The translations under genes and the position numbers were made by a program. 25,441 nucleotides of DNA from SIG440 sp045645485. GTDB lineage: Bacteria; Bacillota; Clostridia; Monoglobales; Monoglobaceae. Below are positions 15,551-24,218 of this stretch, piece by piece. Position 1 is the first letter of the stretch. Each line of letters opens with the position of its first letter. The notes under the pieces were generated by a model. It was not told the DNA's origin. It did not search any database and was given only the letters and a program-made list of their open reading frames with translations. Location of the stretch: contig JAZRIX010000050.1 of assembly GCA_045645485.1 (NCBI GenBank), positions 1 through 25,441 of the forward strand, given 5' to 3'.

Positions 15551-16981
15551 TTATCCTTTCAAATCTGTGTAAATCTTCTCATATTTTTTTGCCGATTCTG
15601 TCCAGGAGAAATCCTCCTTCATTGCTCTTTGTACAAGCTTTTTCCAAACAGCTTTATCTGCAAAAAAACTGATTGCTCTCTTGATTGTGTATACCATATC
15701 ATGTGCATCGGGTGCATAAAAGCTGAACCCGTTACCCTCACCGGTAAATTCATTATAAGCTTTGATGGTATCTTTGAGTCCGCCGGTCTCCCGCACTACC
15801 GGAATTGTCCCGTAGCTGAGTGCAATAAGCTGACCGAGACCGCAGGGTTCAAACAGTGATGGCATCAGAAACAAATCCGATGCTGCATACACACGGTGTG
15901 CCATTTCGTTGCTAAACATAATGTTGGCCGAAACCTTTTCAGGATTGCACCATGCATGATGGCGGAACATATTCTCGTACTTCTCGTCACCGGTTCCCAC
16001 AATCACAAACTGCATATCAAGACCTGTCAATTCTACCATAGCATCAGATATTACGTCAAGTCCCTTCTGATCAACAAGTCTGGAAACCAAACCAATCATA
16101 ACCTTTTCTCCGTCAACGGGAAGTCCCAGCTGTTCCTGAAGAGCCATTTTGTTCTTTTTCTTTCCTTCAAGAACATCCTTAACACCGTAATTGCATACAA
16201 TGCTTTTATCTGTTTTGGGATTATACTCATCATAATCAATTCCGTTGAGAATTCCGTAAAGAGAATTTGACCGTGCCCAAAGCAAGCCATCAAGACGTTC
16301 ACCGCCCGTAGGAGTTTTGATTTCCTCCGCATAGGTAGGGCTCACCGTTGTAACAACATTGGCATAAACTATGCCTGCCTTCATCAGATTTGCACAACCA
16401 TGGAATTCCAGCTTGTCATCGGTAAAATACTCGTCTCCCAGAGACAAAAAGTCCTTTACCGCATCAATGGAATAAACCCCCTGATACTTCAGATTGTGAA
16501 TTGTAAATACCGTTTTTATGTCAAGGTAAAAATCGTTCTGCTTATAATATGCTTCAAGTATCACGGGAACAGCTCCCGTCTGCCAGTCATTGCAATGAAT
16601 AACATCCGGCTTAAAATTCAGTCTCGGCAGAATTTCAAGAGCCGCCTTGTCAAAAAAGGCAAACCTCTCAAGATCATCCCATTTATAAAGACATTTTTCT
16701 CCGAAATAATATTCATTATCTATAAAATAATAGGTTACCCCTGATTTTTTTATGGAAAAAACACCGCAATACTTATTTCTCCAGCCTACCGGAACATAAG
16801 TATAAAGCTCAAATTGCATTTCACTCACAAAATTATCCGCAATAAGTCCGTATTTGGGAAGCATAACTCTCACATCATGTCCCTGAGCCGCCAGATTTTG
16901 CGGGAGTGCTCCAAGCACATCCCCAAGGCCGCCGGATTTTGCATAGGGTGCAACCTCGGACGACAGCATCAGTATATTCAA
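15551..16981 (-). CDS. glgA: Glycogen synthase (ADP-glucose, GT5)
   Basis: Extends alpha-1,4-glucan from ADP-glucose. 476 residues, the usual bacterial length. The N-terminal MNILMLSSEVAPYAKSGGLGDV has the ADP-glucose-binding Lys15-x-Gly-Gly, and the C-terminal block SLFEPCGLGQLIALSYG holds the catalytic acidic residue of GT5, followed by VRETGGLKDT. I chose the TTG at 16981, because AAGGAG (16990-16995) is exactly 8 bp away and the protein then begins like other GlgA. The TTG at 17002 lies upstream of that site. It lies 41 bp after glgD and 11 bp before glgP. Confidence 0.97.
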   Translation of the reverse strand: MNILMLSSEVAPYAKSGGLGDVLGALPQNLAAQGHDVRVMLPKYGLIADNFVSEMQFELYTYVPVGWRNKYCGVFSIKKSGVTYYFIDNEYYFGEKCLYKWDDLERFAFFDKAALEILPRLNFKPDVIHCNDWQTGAVPVILEAYYKQNDFYLDIKTVFTIHNLKYQGVYSIDAVKDFLSLGDEYFTDDKLEFHGCANLMKAGIVYANVVTTVSPTYAEEIKTPTGGERLDGLLWARSNSLYGILNGIDYDEYNPKTDKSIVCNYGVKDVLEGKKKNKMALQEQLGLPVDGEKVMIGLVSRLVDQKGLDVISDAMVELTGLDMQFVIVGTGDEKYENMFRHHAWCNPEKVSANIMFSNEMAHRVYAASDLFLMPSLFEPCGLGQLIALSYGTIPVVRETGGLKDTIKAYNEFTGEGNGFSFYAPDAHDMVYTIKRAISFFADKAVWKKLVQRAMKEDFSWTESAKKYEKIYTDLKG

Positions 16982-16989
16982 ATCAATCT

Positions 16990-16995
16990 CTCCTT
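16990..16995 (-). promoter_or_regulatory. Ribosome binding site deciding the TTG start of glgA
   Basis: AAGGAG, 8 bp ahead of TTG 16981. A non-ATG start with a strong site, which could lower glgA translation relative to its operon neighbours. Confidence 0.75.
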
Positions 16996-17022
16996 CCTGC
17001 AAACCTCTCTGACCTGACAGAT

Positions 17023-18156
17023 TTAAACGACTGTTCGTTTTCCTACCATCAAAGGATAGGTGCTCTCACCAACCATATTCTTTCCGCTCATCAGAACAAC
17101 CTCTTTGTCAAAAATAACATTTTCAATCGTACAGTTATCCATAATCTGAGACTTCTGCATAATAATCGAATTCTTTACGACAGTGCCTTTTCCGATTTTT
17201 ACACCACGGAAAATAATACTGTTTTCAACCGTTCCTTCAATCTCACATCCATCGGCAATAAACGAATTCTTCACATCTGCAGCATGACCGTACTTTGTAG
17301 GAACACTGTCCTTAACTTTTGTAAAGATATGCCTTCCGTCCTCCTTGCCGAAGAGTTCTGCACGAACCTGAGGTTCAAGCAAGTCGAGATTAAACTGATA
17401 GAAGGATTTTATGTTGTCAATCTTCTTTTTGTAACCGTCAAATTTATATGCAAAAATCCTGCGTCTGTTCACATTTGCCAAAAGAATATTTTTTGAAATT
17501 GTATGCTCGTCATGCTCCATACAATCCTCAATCATTTCAATAAACAAGCTTTTTTTCATAAAAAACATATTCATATAAGATGCATTGGATTTCTGGCGTT
17601 TGGGATAAATGCGGATATCCGAAACTCTTCCGTCTTCTTCTATATCAAACAATATATGCTTTTCAAGCTCTTTTTGCGTAAGCTGAGGAATCTCTGTATA
17701 AACAACTGTAATATCCGCTTCCTTATCAAAATGAAACTCCATTACCTTTTCGAAATCAATTTTGCATATTGTATTACAGTCCGTAAGCATAATGTATTCC
17801 TGACGGCTTCTGTTCAAAAAGCTCATTGCTCCGCTGAGATAATCAATACCTCCTGCAACTCTGCCACCCACATCCATTGTCTCAGGTGGTGGCAAAATGA
17901 AAAGACCCGTTTCTTTTCTTGCCATATCCCATGCTCTGCCGCTTCCTACATGGTCAACCAACGACCGATTTTTGAAGCCTGAAGTAATACCAACATTCAC
18001 AATGCCGGAATTTGCCATATTAGACAGCATAAAGTCAATAATTCTGTATCTTCCGCCCACGGGAACAGCCGCAAGAGACCTTACCCGCATAAGCTCACCA
18101 AGATTAACCTCGGAATTTTCGGAAAAAATCAATCCTAATGTATTATTATTTTCCAT
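17023..18156 (-). CDS. glgD: ADP-glucose pyrophosphorylase subunit GlgD
   Basis: 377 residues, homologous to GlgC: a nucleotidyltransferase fold (1-250) then a left-handed beta-helix of hexapeptide type (about 275-377; IEGTVENSIIFRGVKIGKGTVV). The nucleotide-binding GGxGxRL loop of GlgC is missing here (IFSENSEVNLGELM, 10-23), which is characteristic of GlgD. It is known in Firmicutes as a non-catalytic or weakly active partner that boosts GlgC in a heterotetramer. GGGAGG (18166-18171) is 9 bp ahead of ATG 18156 and directly against ATG 18165, so the former is the start. It follows glgC by 15 bp. Confidence 0.96.
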   Translation of the reverse strand: MENNNTLGLIFSENSEVNLGELMRVRSLAAVPVGGRYRIIDFMLSNMANSGIVNVGITSGFKNRSLVDHVGSGRAWDMARKETGLFILPPPETMDVGGRVAGGIDYLSGAMSFLNRSRQEYIMLTDCNTICKIDFEKVMEFHFDKEADITVVYTEIPQLTQKELEKHILFDIEEDGRVSDIRIYPKRQKSNASYMNMFFMKKSLFIEMIEDCMEHDEHTISKNILLANVNRRRIFAYKFDGYKKKIDNIKSFYQFNLDLLEPQVRAELFGKEDGRHIFTKVKDSVPTKYGHAADVKNSFIADGCEIEGTVENSIIFRGVKIGKGTVVKNSIIMQKSQIMDNCTIENVIFDKEVVLMSGKNMVGESTYPLMVGKRTVV

Positions 18157-18171
18157 TTCTTTCATCCTCCC

Positions 18172-19428
18172 TCAGGCTGTCGCCATTCCTTTTCCGGCTT
18201 TTTTTGAATTTTTCACATTGCGCCCCACCATAGAGCACCGTGCAATCTTTATCTGCTCGCCAATACTCACTCCCGGGCCGATAAGGGTTATACCGTCCGA
18301 ACAAATCTTCGTATTATAAAAATCATCCACAGCATCGTCATCATCACTGCCGATAACCGCATTTTCTTTGATAAAAGCATTGGCACCAATCATAGCCTTG
18401 TCAATTGTTGTGTTCTTTCCGATATGAACACCGGGGAACACAACACTGTCACGCACAACAGCACCTTCTTCTATTGTTACGCCACGGAAAATCACCGAAT
18501 TTTCCACATCACCAAAGATTTCGCAGCCTTCTGTAACATAACAGTTTTTCACTCTTGCAACAGGTGCAATATACTGAGGCGGCAATGCGGGATTACGGCT
18601 GAAAATCTTCCAGTCGGGGTCATCAATATTATAACCCGGAGTTTCTGAAAGCAAATTCATATTAGCTTCCCAAAGACTCTGGATTGTTCCCACATCCTTC
18701 CAGTATCCGTCAAAACGGTATGCAAGCATCTTGTTACCCTTTTGAAGCATTTTGGGGATTATGTTTTTACCGAAATCATTATCTGATTTTTCGTCATTCT
18801 CATCCTCAATCAAATATTTTTTCAGCACGCTCCACGTAAAAACATAAACTCCCATAGAAGCCAGATTACTTTTTGGATTTTTGGGTTTTTCTTCAAATTC
18901 CACTATATTCATTTCATCATCGGTATTCATAATTCCGAATCTTGATGCCTCATCCCACGGAACCTCAATAACCGCAATGGTTGCTGCCGCATTTGCTTTT
19001 TTGTGAGCACTGAGCATTTTTGCATAATCCATTTTGTAAATATGGTCTCCTGAAAGTATAACCACATATTCAGGATCAAAACCGTCCACAAAGCCGATAT
19101 TCTGATAAATGGCATTTGCCGTACCCTTGTACCACTCACCTTTATCTGCCGAAACATAAGGCGGAAGCACATAAACACCGCCGTTGTTTCTGTCAAGATC
19201 CCACGGGCGTCCGTTTCCGATATAAGTATTGAGTTCAAGAGGCTGATACTGCGTAAGTACCCCCACAGCCGTAATTCCGGAATGAGCACAATTGCTGAGA
19301 GGGAAATCAATAATTCTGTATTTTCCTCCGAAGGGTACTGCGGGTTTGGCAACATTCTTTGTCAGGATACCAAGTCTGCTTCCCTGACCTCCCGCAAGAA
19401 TCATTGCTACACATTCTTTTGCTTTCAT
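18172..19428 (-). CDS. glgC: Glucose-1-phosphate adenylyltransferase (ADP-glucose pyrophosphorylase) GlgC
   Basis: Makes ADP-glucose from glucose-1-phosphate and ATP, the committed step of glycogen synthesis. 418 residues. The catalytic loop MILAGGQGSRLGILT (9-23), KPAVPFGGKYRIIDFPLSNC (28-47), LSGDHIYKMDY with the metal Asp, and FEEKPKNPKS (sugar-phosphate Lys) are intact. The C-terminal beta-helix follows, with GCEIFGDVENSVIFRGVTIEEGAVV. A classic GGAGG site precedes the ATG. Second gene of the operon, 33 bp after glgB. Allosteric effector preference cannot be read from sequence alone. Confidence 0.97.
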   Translation of the reverse strand: MKAKECVAMILAGGQGSRLGILTKNVAKPAVPFGGKYRIIDFPLSNCAHSGITAVGVLTQYQPLELNTYIGNGRPWDLDRNNGGVYVLPPYVSADKGEWYKGTANAIYQNIGFVDGFDPEYVVILSGDHIYKMDYAKMLSAHKKANAAATIAVIEVPWDEASRFGIMNTDDEMNIVEFEEKPKNPKSNLASMGVYVFTWSVLKKYLIEDENDEKSDNDFGKNIIPKMLQKGNKMLAYRFDGYWKDVGTIQSLWEANMNLLSETPGYNIDDPDWKIFSRNPALPPQYIAPVARVKNCYVTEGCEIFGDVENSVIFRGVTIEEGAVVRDSVVFPGVHIGKNTTIDKAMIGANAFIKENAVIGSDDDDAVDDFYNTKICSDGITLIGPGVSIGEQIKIARCSMVGRNVKNSKKAGKGMATA

Positions 19429-19461
19429 AATAAAACCTCCGTTTTGATTTTTCCGAAAAAA

Positions 19462-21357
19462 TCACTTTTTTGCCTTTTTTATATATACAGCAGAAAGCTC
19501 TGCCATATCAAGTCTGATATAATAACTTCCGTTTTTCCTTACTGCCTTCATCAGCGGATAAGCTTTTTTTCCTCCGCCGTATTCTTCAGAATCTGTAGAA
19601 AGAACCACCTGATAAGTTCCCGAAGCAGGAACCTTCAACAAGTAATTCTTATGCTGCTGTGCAGCAAAATTTGCCGCAACAACGGTCTTGTCTCTGCCGC
19701 TTTTGCTGATTCTGACAAAAGACACCACCGAGTTCTCATAATCCTCCGCATCAAGCCACGAAAACCCTTGCCAGTCATAATCATTTTCGTATAAAGAACG
19801 GTTTTCTTTGTAAAAGGAGTTCAAGTCTGCCGCAAAACCCTTCATCTTTCTGTGACTGTCATAATCCAGAAGCTGCCAGTCAAGACCCTCCGCAAATCGC
19901 CACTCTATAAATTGACCGAATTCTCCGCCCATAAACAGCAGCTTCTTTCCCGGATGTGCATACATAAAAGCCAGCAACAGCTTCAATCCGGCAAACTTCT
20001 GTTCATAGGTTCCGTACATTTTGTCAAGAAGAGACTTTTTGCCGTGAACCACCTCATCGTGAGAAAGAGGCAGAATATAGTTTTCGGAATACGCATACAT
20101 CATAGAGAATGTAAGCATATTCAGGTTTGACCCTCTGAAATACGGGTCCATTGCCATAAACCTCAGGATATCGTTCATCCACCCCATATTCCATTTGAAA
20201 TTGAATCCCAGACCGCCGTCAAAAACAGGCTTTGTAACGCCGCTCCACGCCGTTGATTCTTCAGCAATCATCAATATATTGGGGAACCTTTCAAAAACAA
20301 CGGTGTTCAGCTTCTGCAAAAATTCAATTGCCGCCAGATTCTCGTGCCCTCCGTATTTGTTTGCAACCCATTCTCCGTCACGTCTGTTATAATCAAGATA
20401 AAGCATACTGGACACTGCATCAACACGAAGACCGTCCATATGGTATTCCTCAAGCCAGAAGACCGCGTTTGAAATCAGGAATGAATGGATTTCGGTTTTT
20501 TCCCAGTTAAATACAAGCGTTCCCCACTCCTTGTGCTCACCAAGTCTTGAATCAGGATGTTCAAAAAGCGGTGTGCCGTCAAATAATCTGAGTCCGTGGG
20601 CATCTCTGGGAAAATGCGCAGGAACCCAGTCCATAATAACACCTATACCTGCCTTGTGACACTTGTTCACAAAAGCCTTCAGTTCCTTTGGCTTTCCGTA
20701 TCTGCTGTTGACACTGAAATAACCTGTCACCTGATATCCCCATGACCCGTCAAAGGGATATTCGCAGATAGGCATAAGCTCAATATGTGTGTATCCCATT
20801 TCTTTGATATAAGGAATAAGCTCATCCGCCATCTGACTGTATGTGAGCATCTCACCGTTTTCTGTTCTCTTCCACGAACCAAAGTGAAGCTCATAAATAT
20901 TCATAGGCTTTTCATAGGGAGATGTTGACGAACGTTTTTTCATCCACTGTCCGTCACTCCACTCATATTCCATATCCGCAATACGCGAAGCCGTCTCAGG
21001 TCTGAGCTGACTGTAGAAAGCAAATGGGTCAGCCTTCAAAAACACATTTCCGTCCGGTCCTTCAATACTGAACTTGTAAATATCCCCTTCACTTATACCG
21101 GAAACAAAACAACTCCATATGCCCGAATCAACATTTTTCACCATAGGGTTTTCATTGCGGTTCCAACCGTTTTTATCGCATACCAGCGAAACCGACAGGG
21201 CGTTCGGTGCCCAGACAGCAAAGGTGTAGCCTTCTTTGTTTTCATAACAGCTGCGATGCGCTCCCAAAATATTATAACTCTGATAGTTCTCGCCGCAATT
21301 AAACAAAAACATCAGTTCACGTGAAATTTCAGTTGATTCCCATATTTTTTCTGTCAT
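19462..21357 (-). CDS. glgB: 1,4-alpha-glucan branching enzyme (GH13_9)
   Basis: Introduces alpha-1,6 branches into glycogen. 631 residues: CBM48 (about 25-115; YTFAVWAPNALSVSLVCDKNGWN), the GH13 barrel (about 145-510) and a C-terminal beta domain. Catalytic Asp313 (GLRVDAVSSMLY), Glu366 (MIAEEST) and Asp434 (LSHDEVVHGK) are in place, and GSWGYQVTGYFSVNSRYG is the family block. It lacks the extra N-terminal domain of the longer E. coli type. ATG 21357 has GGAGG 11 bp ahead. The TTG at 21375 overlaps that site. It is the first gene of the glycogen operon, behind a promoter at 21448-21476. Confidence 0.97.
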   Translation of the reverse strand: MTEKIWESTEISRELMFLFNCGENYQSYNILGAHRSCYENKEGYTFAVWAPNALSVSLVCDKNGWNRNENPMVKNVDSGIWSCFVSGISEGDIYKFSIEGPDGNVFLKADPFAFYSQLRPETASRIADMEYEWSDGQWMKKRSSTSPYEKPMNIYELHFGSWKRTENGEMLTYSQMADELIPYIKEMGYTHIELMPICEYPFDGSWGYQVTGYFSVNSRYGKPKELKAFVNKCHKAGIGVIMDWVPAHFPRDAHGLRLFDGTPLFEHPDSRLGEHKEWGTLVFNWEKTEIHSFLISNAVFWLEEYHMDGLRVDAVSSMLYLDYNRRDGEWVANKYGGHENLAAIEFLQKLNTVVFERFPNILMIAEESTAWSGVTKPVFDGGLGFNFKWNMGWMNDILRFMAMDPYFRGSNLNMLTFSMMYAYSENYILPLSHDEVVHGKKSLLDKMYGTYEQKFAGLKLLLAFMYAHPGKKLLFMGGEFGQFIEWRFAEGLDWQLLDYDSHRKMKGFAADLNSFYKENRSLYENDYDWQGFSWLDAEDYENSVVSFVRISKSGRDKTVVAANFAAQQHKNYLLKVPASGTYQVVLSTDSEEYGGGKKAYPLMKAVRKNGSYYIRLDMAELSAVYIKKAKK

Positions 21358-21399
21358 GTGTCGGAAGTCCTCCAAAATACTCTTTTGTTATTTTTTCAT

Positions 21400-21412
21400 A
21401 AATTTACATTTT
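21400..21412. repeat. 13-bp direct repeat, copy 1 (glgB leader)
   Basis: Reads AAATTTACATTTT on the plus strand. It lies between the predicted glgB promoter and its start codon. An identical copy is at 21483-21495, 83 bp away (about eight helical turns). Confidence 0.6.
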
Positions 21413-21447
21413 TTCTCTTATCGTTTTTGTATAAACTAACCAATATT

Positions 21448-21476
21448 ATAATATCACTATATTTCTCGTTTGTCCA
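21448..21476 (-). promoter_or_regulatory. Probable sigma-A promoter of the glycogen operon
   Basis: TGGACA (21471-21476), 17 bp, TATTAT (21448-21453) on the minus strand, with an alternative TATAAT two bases further on. It leaves a leader of roughly 85 bases before glgB. It is bracketed by two identical 13-bp repeats. Confidence 0.6.
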
Positions 21477-21482
21477 TAAGCA

Positions 21483-21495
21483 AAATTTACATTTT
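21483..21495. repeat. 13-bp direct repeat, copy 2 (upstream of glgB promoter)
   Basis: Identical to 21400-21412 and just upstream (on the minus strand) of the -35 box. The arrangement suggests paired operators, though the AT-rich context weakens this. Confidence 0.6.
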
Positions 21496-21534
21496 CACAA
21501 CATTACCATAAATATGTAGTTTTTTTGGCAAAAA

Positions 21535-23439
21535 TTACCTCATATCAAAAATTTCCGCTTCAAAAGCATCCATACAAATGGTAAACTGACCGTTATCGGA
21601 AAAAAATTCTTTGCCGGAAAAACGACCTTTCAATACCGTCATCCCCTGAACTTCCGCCGTAAACTCCCTCAGTTCTGTACTGCGGTTCACGGCACACAAC
21701 AAAAATGCGTTATTTGCAGGATTTCCAAAAACATCTTTCCCGTCCGAAATTTTTCTTGCATATGCAAACACATCACCCTTAGCAAAAACGGTTTCAAAAC
21801 TTCCGCAGGAGAGACAGTCTTCAGAATTTCTTATTCTTGTCAGCTTTTTGTAATACTCCAGAAGTTCAACATCCACACACCTCCATGTGTATGGCATACG
21901 GTTGCAAGGATCCGAAAGTCCCTGCATGCCAATTTCGTCACCGTAATATATACATGGAACACCCATAAAGGTCATCTGCAGAAAAGCCGCAATTCTGAGA
22001 CGCTTCAGAGCAAGGGTTTCGCAGACAGGGTCAAGCCTGAACCTCAGTTTTTCCTCTTTTGACATATTGCTGTCAATATATTGTCCCGACAATGCATTCT
22101 TGATACGCACCGTATCATGAGTACCCAGAAGATTCATAGCAGAATAAAGACTTTCAGAGGGATAATGCTCTGCCAGCGTCATAAGGCTGTCATTAAGCTG
22201 AAACGCATCAATATGCCCGCACAGAAAAGCAATAACATTATCCTTGAAGGGGTAATTCATTACACTGTCCAGCTCATATCCCAGAAGATATTCACGGCAC
22301 ACTCCATAGCTTTCTTTGTTGGAGGCATCCTCCCATACCTCACCAATAACAACGGCTTCAGGGTTTTGGGTCTTCACCTGTTCTCTGAGTATTTTTATAA
22401 ATTCATCAGGCAGTTCGTCCGCCACATCAAGACGCCATCCCATAGCTCCGTGTTTCAGCCATTTCTTTATTATAGCATCCTCCCCCCTGAGGATATAGTC
22501 AATATATGTCGGCTCAAGCTCATTTACATTGGGAAGATTTGAACAACCCCACCAGCTTTCATATCCATGCTCATTCCACTGATACCAATTACGGAAGCGG
22601 GAATTCCAATCCCGATATGCACCTATGCCTTCTCCGTAGTGTCCGTACTTATTAAAATATACACTGTCACTGCCCGTATGACTGAATACACCGTCCAGAA
22701 TAATCCTTATGCCTTCGCTTTCGCAAAGGCGGCACAATTCTTCAAAATCTTCCAAAGAACCCAGGATGGGATCAATTTTGCTGTAATCTCCCGTATCATA
22801 CCGATGATTTGAAAAAGCTTCAAATATGGGGTTCAGATAAATAACACTTATACCAAGCTCTTTGAAATAAGGAATCTTTTCAATAATCCCCCTGATGTTG
22901 CCTCCAAAAAAGTCATTGCAGGCAGGTCCGTCTTCACAAGGATGTCTGTTAAAGAAAACAGGCTCATACCAGTCATCATGTATAATATATTCACTATTCC
23001 GACAAGATATATCCGCAATGTTGCCGCTTTTGAAAAATCTGTCAGGAAAAATCTGATACATAACCGCCTTTTTGAACCATTGCGGCGTTCTGAAATCTTT
23101 ATCATAAACCGTAATCTGCCAAGATGCGTCGTTGCAGAATTCCAGTGTCTCACATCCCCCGCCTTGCCCCTTGCAGCAGAACACTTTCCTTCCGTCTTTC
23201 TCTGCCACGAAATAATACCACAAAAGACAGGGTTTTTCGGGCATAACTATCTCTGCCGAATATAAAAAGTCTTCTTCCTTGTTCATAGGCACAAGAGATT
23301 CGGCACCATTCCATAGCCTTAGCATAATTCTGTCAGGACAAAAATCCGTTTTTACACACAACTTTACCTTGCCTTCGGTGGGAGCAGCTCCAAAGGGCAT
23401 TCTGTATTCAGTTTTCCGTGAAAAATGATATATATTCAT
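21535..23439 (-). CDS. Cytoplasmic GH13 alpha-glucanase, neopullulanase/cyclomaltodextrinase-like (GH13_20)
   Basis: 634 residues with no signal peptide. An N-terminal beta domain (about 1-110, position of a CBM34) precedes the GH13 barrel starting WFKKAVMYQIFPDRF (121-135). Conserved regions are DGVFSHTG (249-256), GWRLDVADE with nucleophile Asp338, IGEVWEDA with acid/base Glu367, and LGTHDTVR with Asp442. LPNVNELEP (302-310) matches the MPKLN-type fifth region typical of GH13_20. Expected substrates are maltodextrins, cyclodextrins or pullulan fragments, and here probably the limit dextrins left by GlgP. The ATG at 23439 has AAAGAGG ahead. It is upstream of glgB on the same strand with no clear terminator between, so read-through into the glycogen operon is possible. 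Confidence 0.93.
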   Translation of the reverse strand: MNIYHFSRKTEYRMPFGAAPTEGKVKLCVKTDFCPDRIMLRLWNGAESLVPMNKEEDFLYSAEIVMPEKPCLLWYYFVAEKDGRKVFCCKGQGGGCETLEFCNDASWQITVYDKDFRTPQWFKKAVMYQIFPDRFFKSGNIADISCRNSEYIIHDDWYEPVFFNRHPCEDGPACNDFFGGNIRGIIEKIPYFKELGISVIYLNPIFEAFSNHRYDTGDYSKIDPILGSLEDFEELCRLCESEGIRIILDGVFSHTGSDSVYFNKYGHYGEGIGAYRDWNSRFRNWYQWNEHGYESWWGCSNLPNVNELEPTYIDYILRGEDAIIKKWLKHGAMGWRLDVADELPDEFIKILREQVKTQNPEAVVIGEVWEDASNKESYGVCREYLLGYELDSVMNYPFKDNVIAFLCGHIDAFQLNDSLMTLAEHYPSESLYSAMNLLGTHDTVRIKNALSGQYIDSNMSKEEKLRFRLDPVCETLALKRLRIAAFLQMTFMGVPCIYYGDEIGMQGLSDPCNRMPYTWRCVDVELLEYYKKLTRIRNSEDCLSCGSFETVFAKGDVFAYARKISDGKDVFGNPANNAFLLCAVNRSTELREFTAEVQGMTVLKGRFSGKEFFSDNGQFTICMDAFEAEIFDMR

Positions 23440-23464
23440 CTAAAAACCTCTTTCAAAAAATCTA

Positions 23465-23493
23465 TTGTTTTTTCAAACAAATAATGCTATAAT
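23465..23493 (+). promoter_or_regulatory. Probable sigma-A promoter of the HAD-addB transcript
   Basis: TTGTTT (23465-23470), 17 bp, TATAAT (23488-23493). The -35 box is one arm of a short inverted repeat (TTGTTT/AAACAA, 23465-23480) that also lies in the leader of the divergent GH13 gene, so one protein could control both. TATAAT-like boxes for the divergent gene exist in the same 98-bp gap, but no good -35 is seen for them. Confidence 0.6.
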
Positions 23494-23537
23494 AATTATA
23501 ATAATATTTATTATAACACAAGAAAGGAAAAAGGTAA

Positions 23538-24206
23538 ATGCCCCTTTTTGAATATGACAAAAACTACATAAAATATATAATATTTGATTTGGACGGTGTT
23601 CTCATAAATTCCGAACCTGTAACCACCAAGGCCGCCACCGTTGCTTTGTCTGAAATCGGTATTTCCGTTGCCGAAGATGCATTCAAGCCATATATAGGTG
23701 CGGGTGAAACTCTGTTTATTTCAGAAATATGCAGGGAACGCGGAAAGGAAGACAAGATTCACCGAGCAATTCAACGCCTTTATCAGTTATTCAATGAATA
23801 TGTGGATGACAAGCTTCAGGTATACCCCTCGGTTCACACCCTTCTTTCAGAATTAAAAAAACGCCGTTTCCGTCTTGCAATTGCTTCAAGCTCTGCTTCC
23901 GACAAGGTTGCGGTCTCACTGAAGGCTGCAGGTATTTCCGCCGACCTCTTTGATGTAATTCTTACAGGCAGTGACGTTTCCGAACGGAAGCCTTCTCCTG
24001 AGATTTATTTCAATACAATGGACGAGCTTGATGCTGACCCCGAGGAATGCATCATTATAGAAGATGCCCTGAACGGAATCCGTGCCGCAAAAGCATCCGG
24101 TGCCTTTTGCTTTGCTGTAACCACCTCGTTTTCAACAGAAAAACTGGAACCCGAAAACCCCGACTTTATCGGCAACGATATTATTGAATTACTGGAAATT
24201 CTTTAA
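23538..24206 (+). CDS. HAD-superfamily hydrolase, beta-phosphoglucomutase/phosphatase-like
   Basis: 222 residues, HAD subfamily IA. Motif I FDLDGVL has nucleophile Asp17 and Asp19, motif II AIASSS (114-119), motif III Lys151 in RKPSPEIY, and motif IV IIEDALNG (173-180) with acidic Glu175/Asp176. The helical cap lies between motifs I and II (about 30-95). The motif III segment and SEP after motif I resemble beta-phosphoglucomutase and sugar-phosphate phosphatases, which cannot be separated here. The position next to alpha-glucan genes would suit a role in maltose/glucose-1-phosphate metabolism, but the gene is on the other strand and is followed 12 bp later by addB, so it may be unrelated. AAAGGAAAAAGG precedes the ATG. 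Confidence 0.93.
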   Translation: MPLFEYDKNYIKYIIFDLDGVLINSEPVTTKAATVALSEIGISVAEDAFKPYIGAGETLFISEICRERGKEDKIHRAIQRLYQLFNEYVDDKLQVYPSVHTLLSELKKRRFRLAIASSSASDKVAVSLKAAGISADLFDVILTGSDVSERKPSPEIYFNTMDELDADPEECIIIEDALNGIRAAKASGAFCFAVTTSFSTEKLEPENPDFIGNDIIELLEIL

Positions 24207-24218
24207 AAGGAGATTGCT

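Noticed and set aside
21376..21534. CcpA cre site near the glycogen promoter
   Set aside because: No match to the WTGNNARCGNWWWCAW pattern was seen on either strand of this gap.
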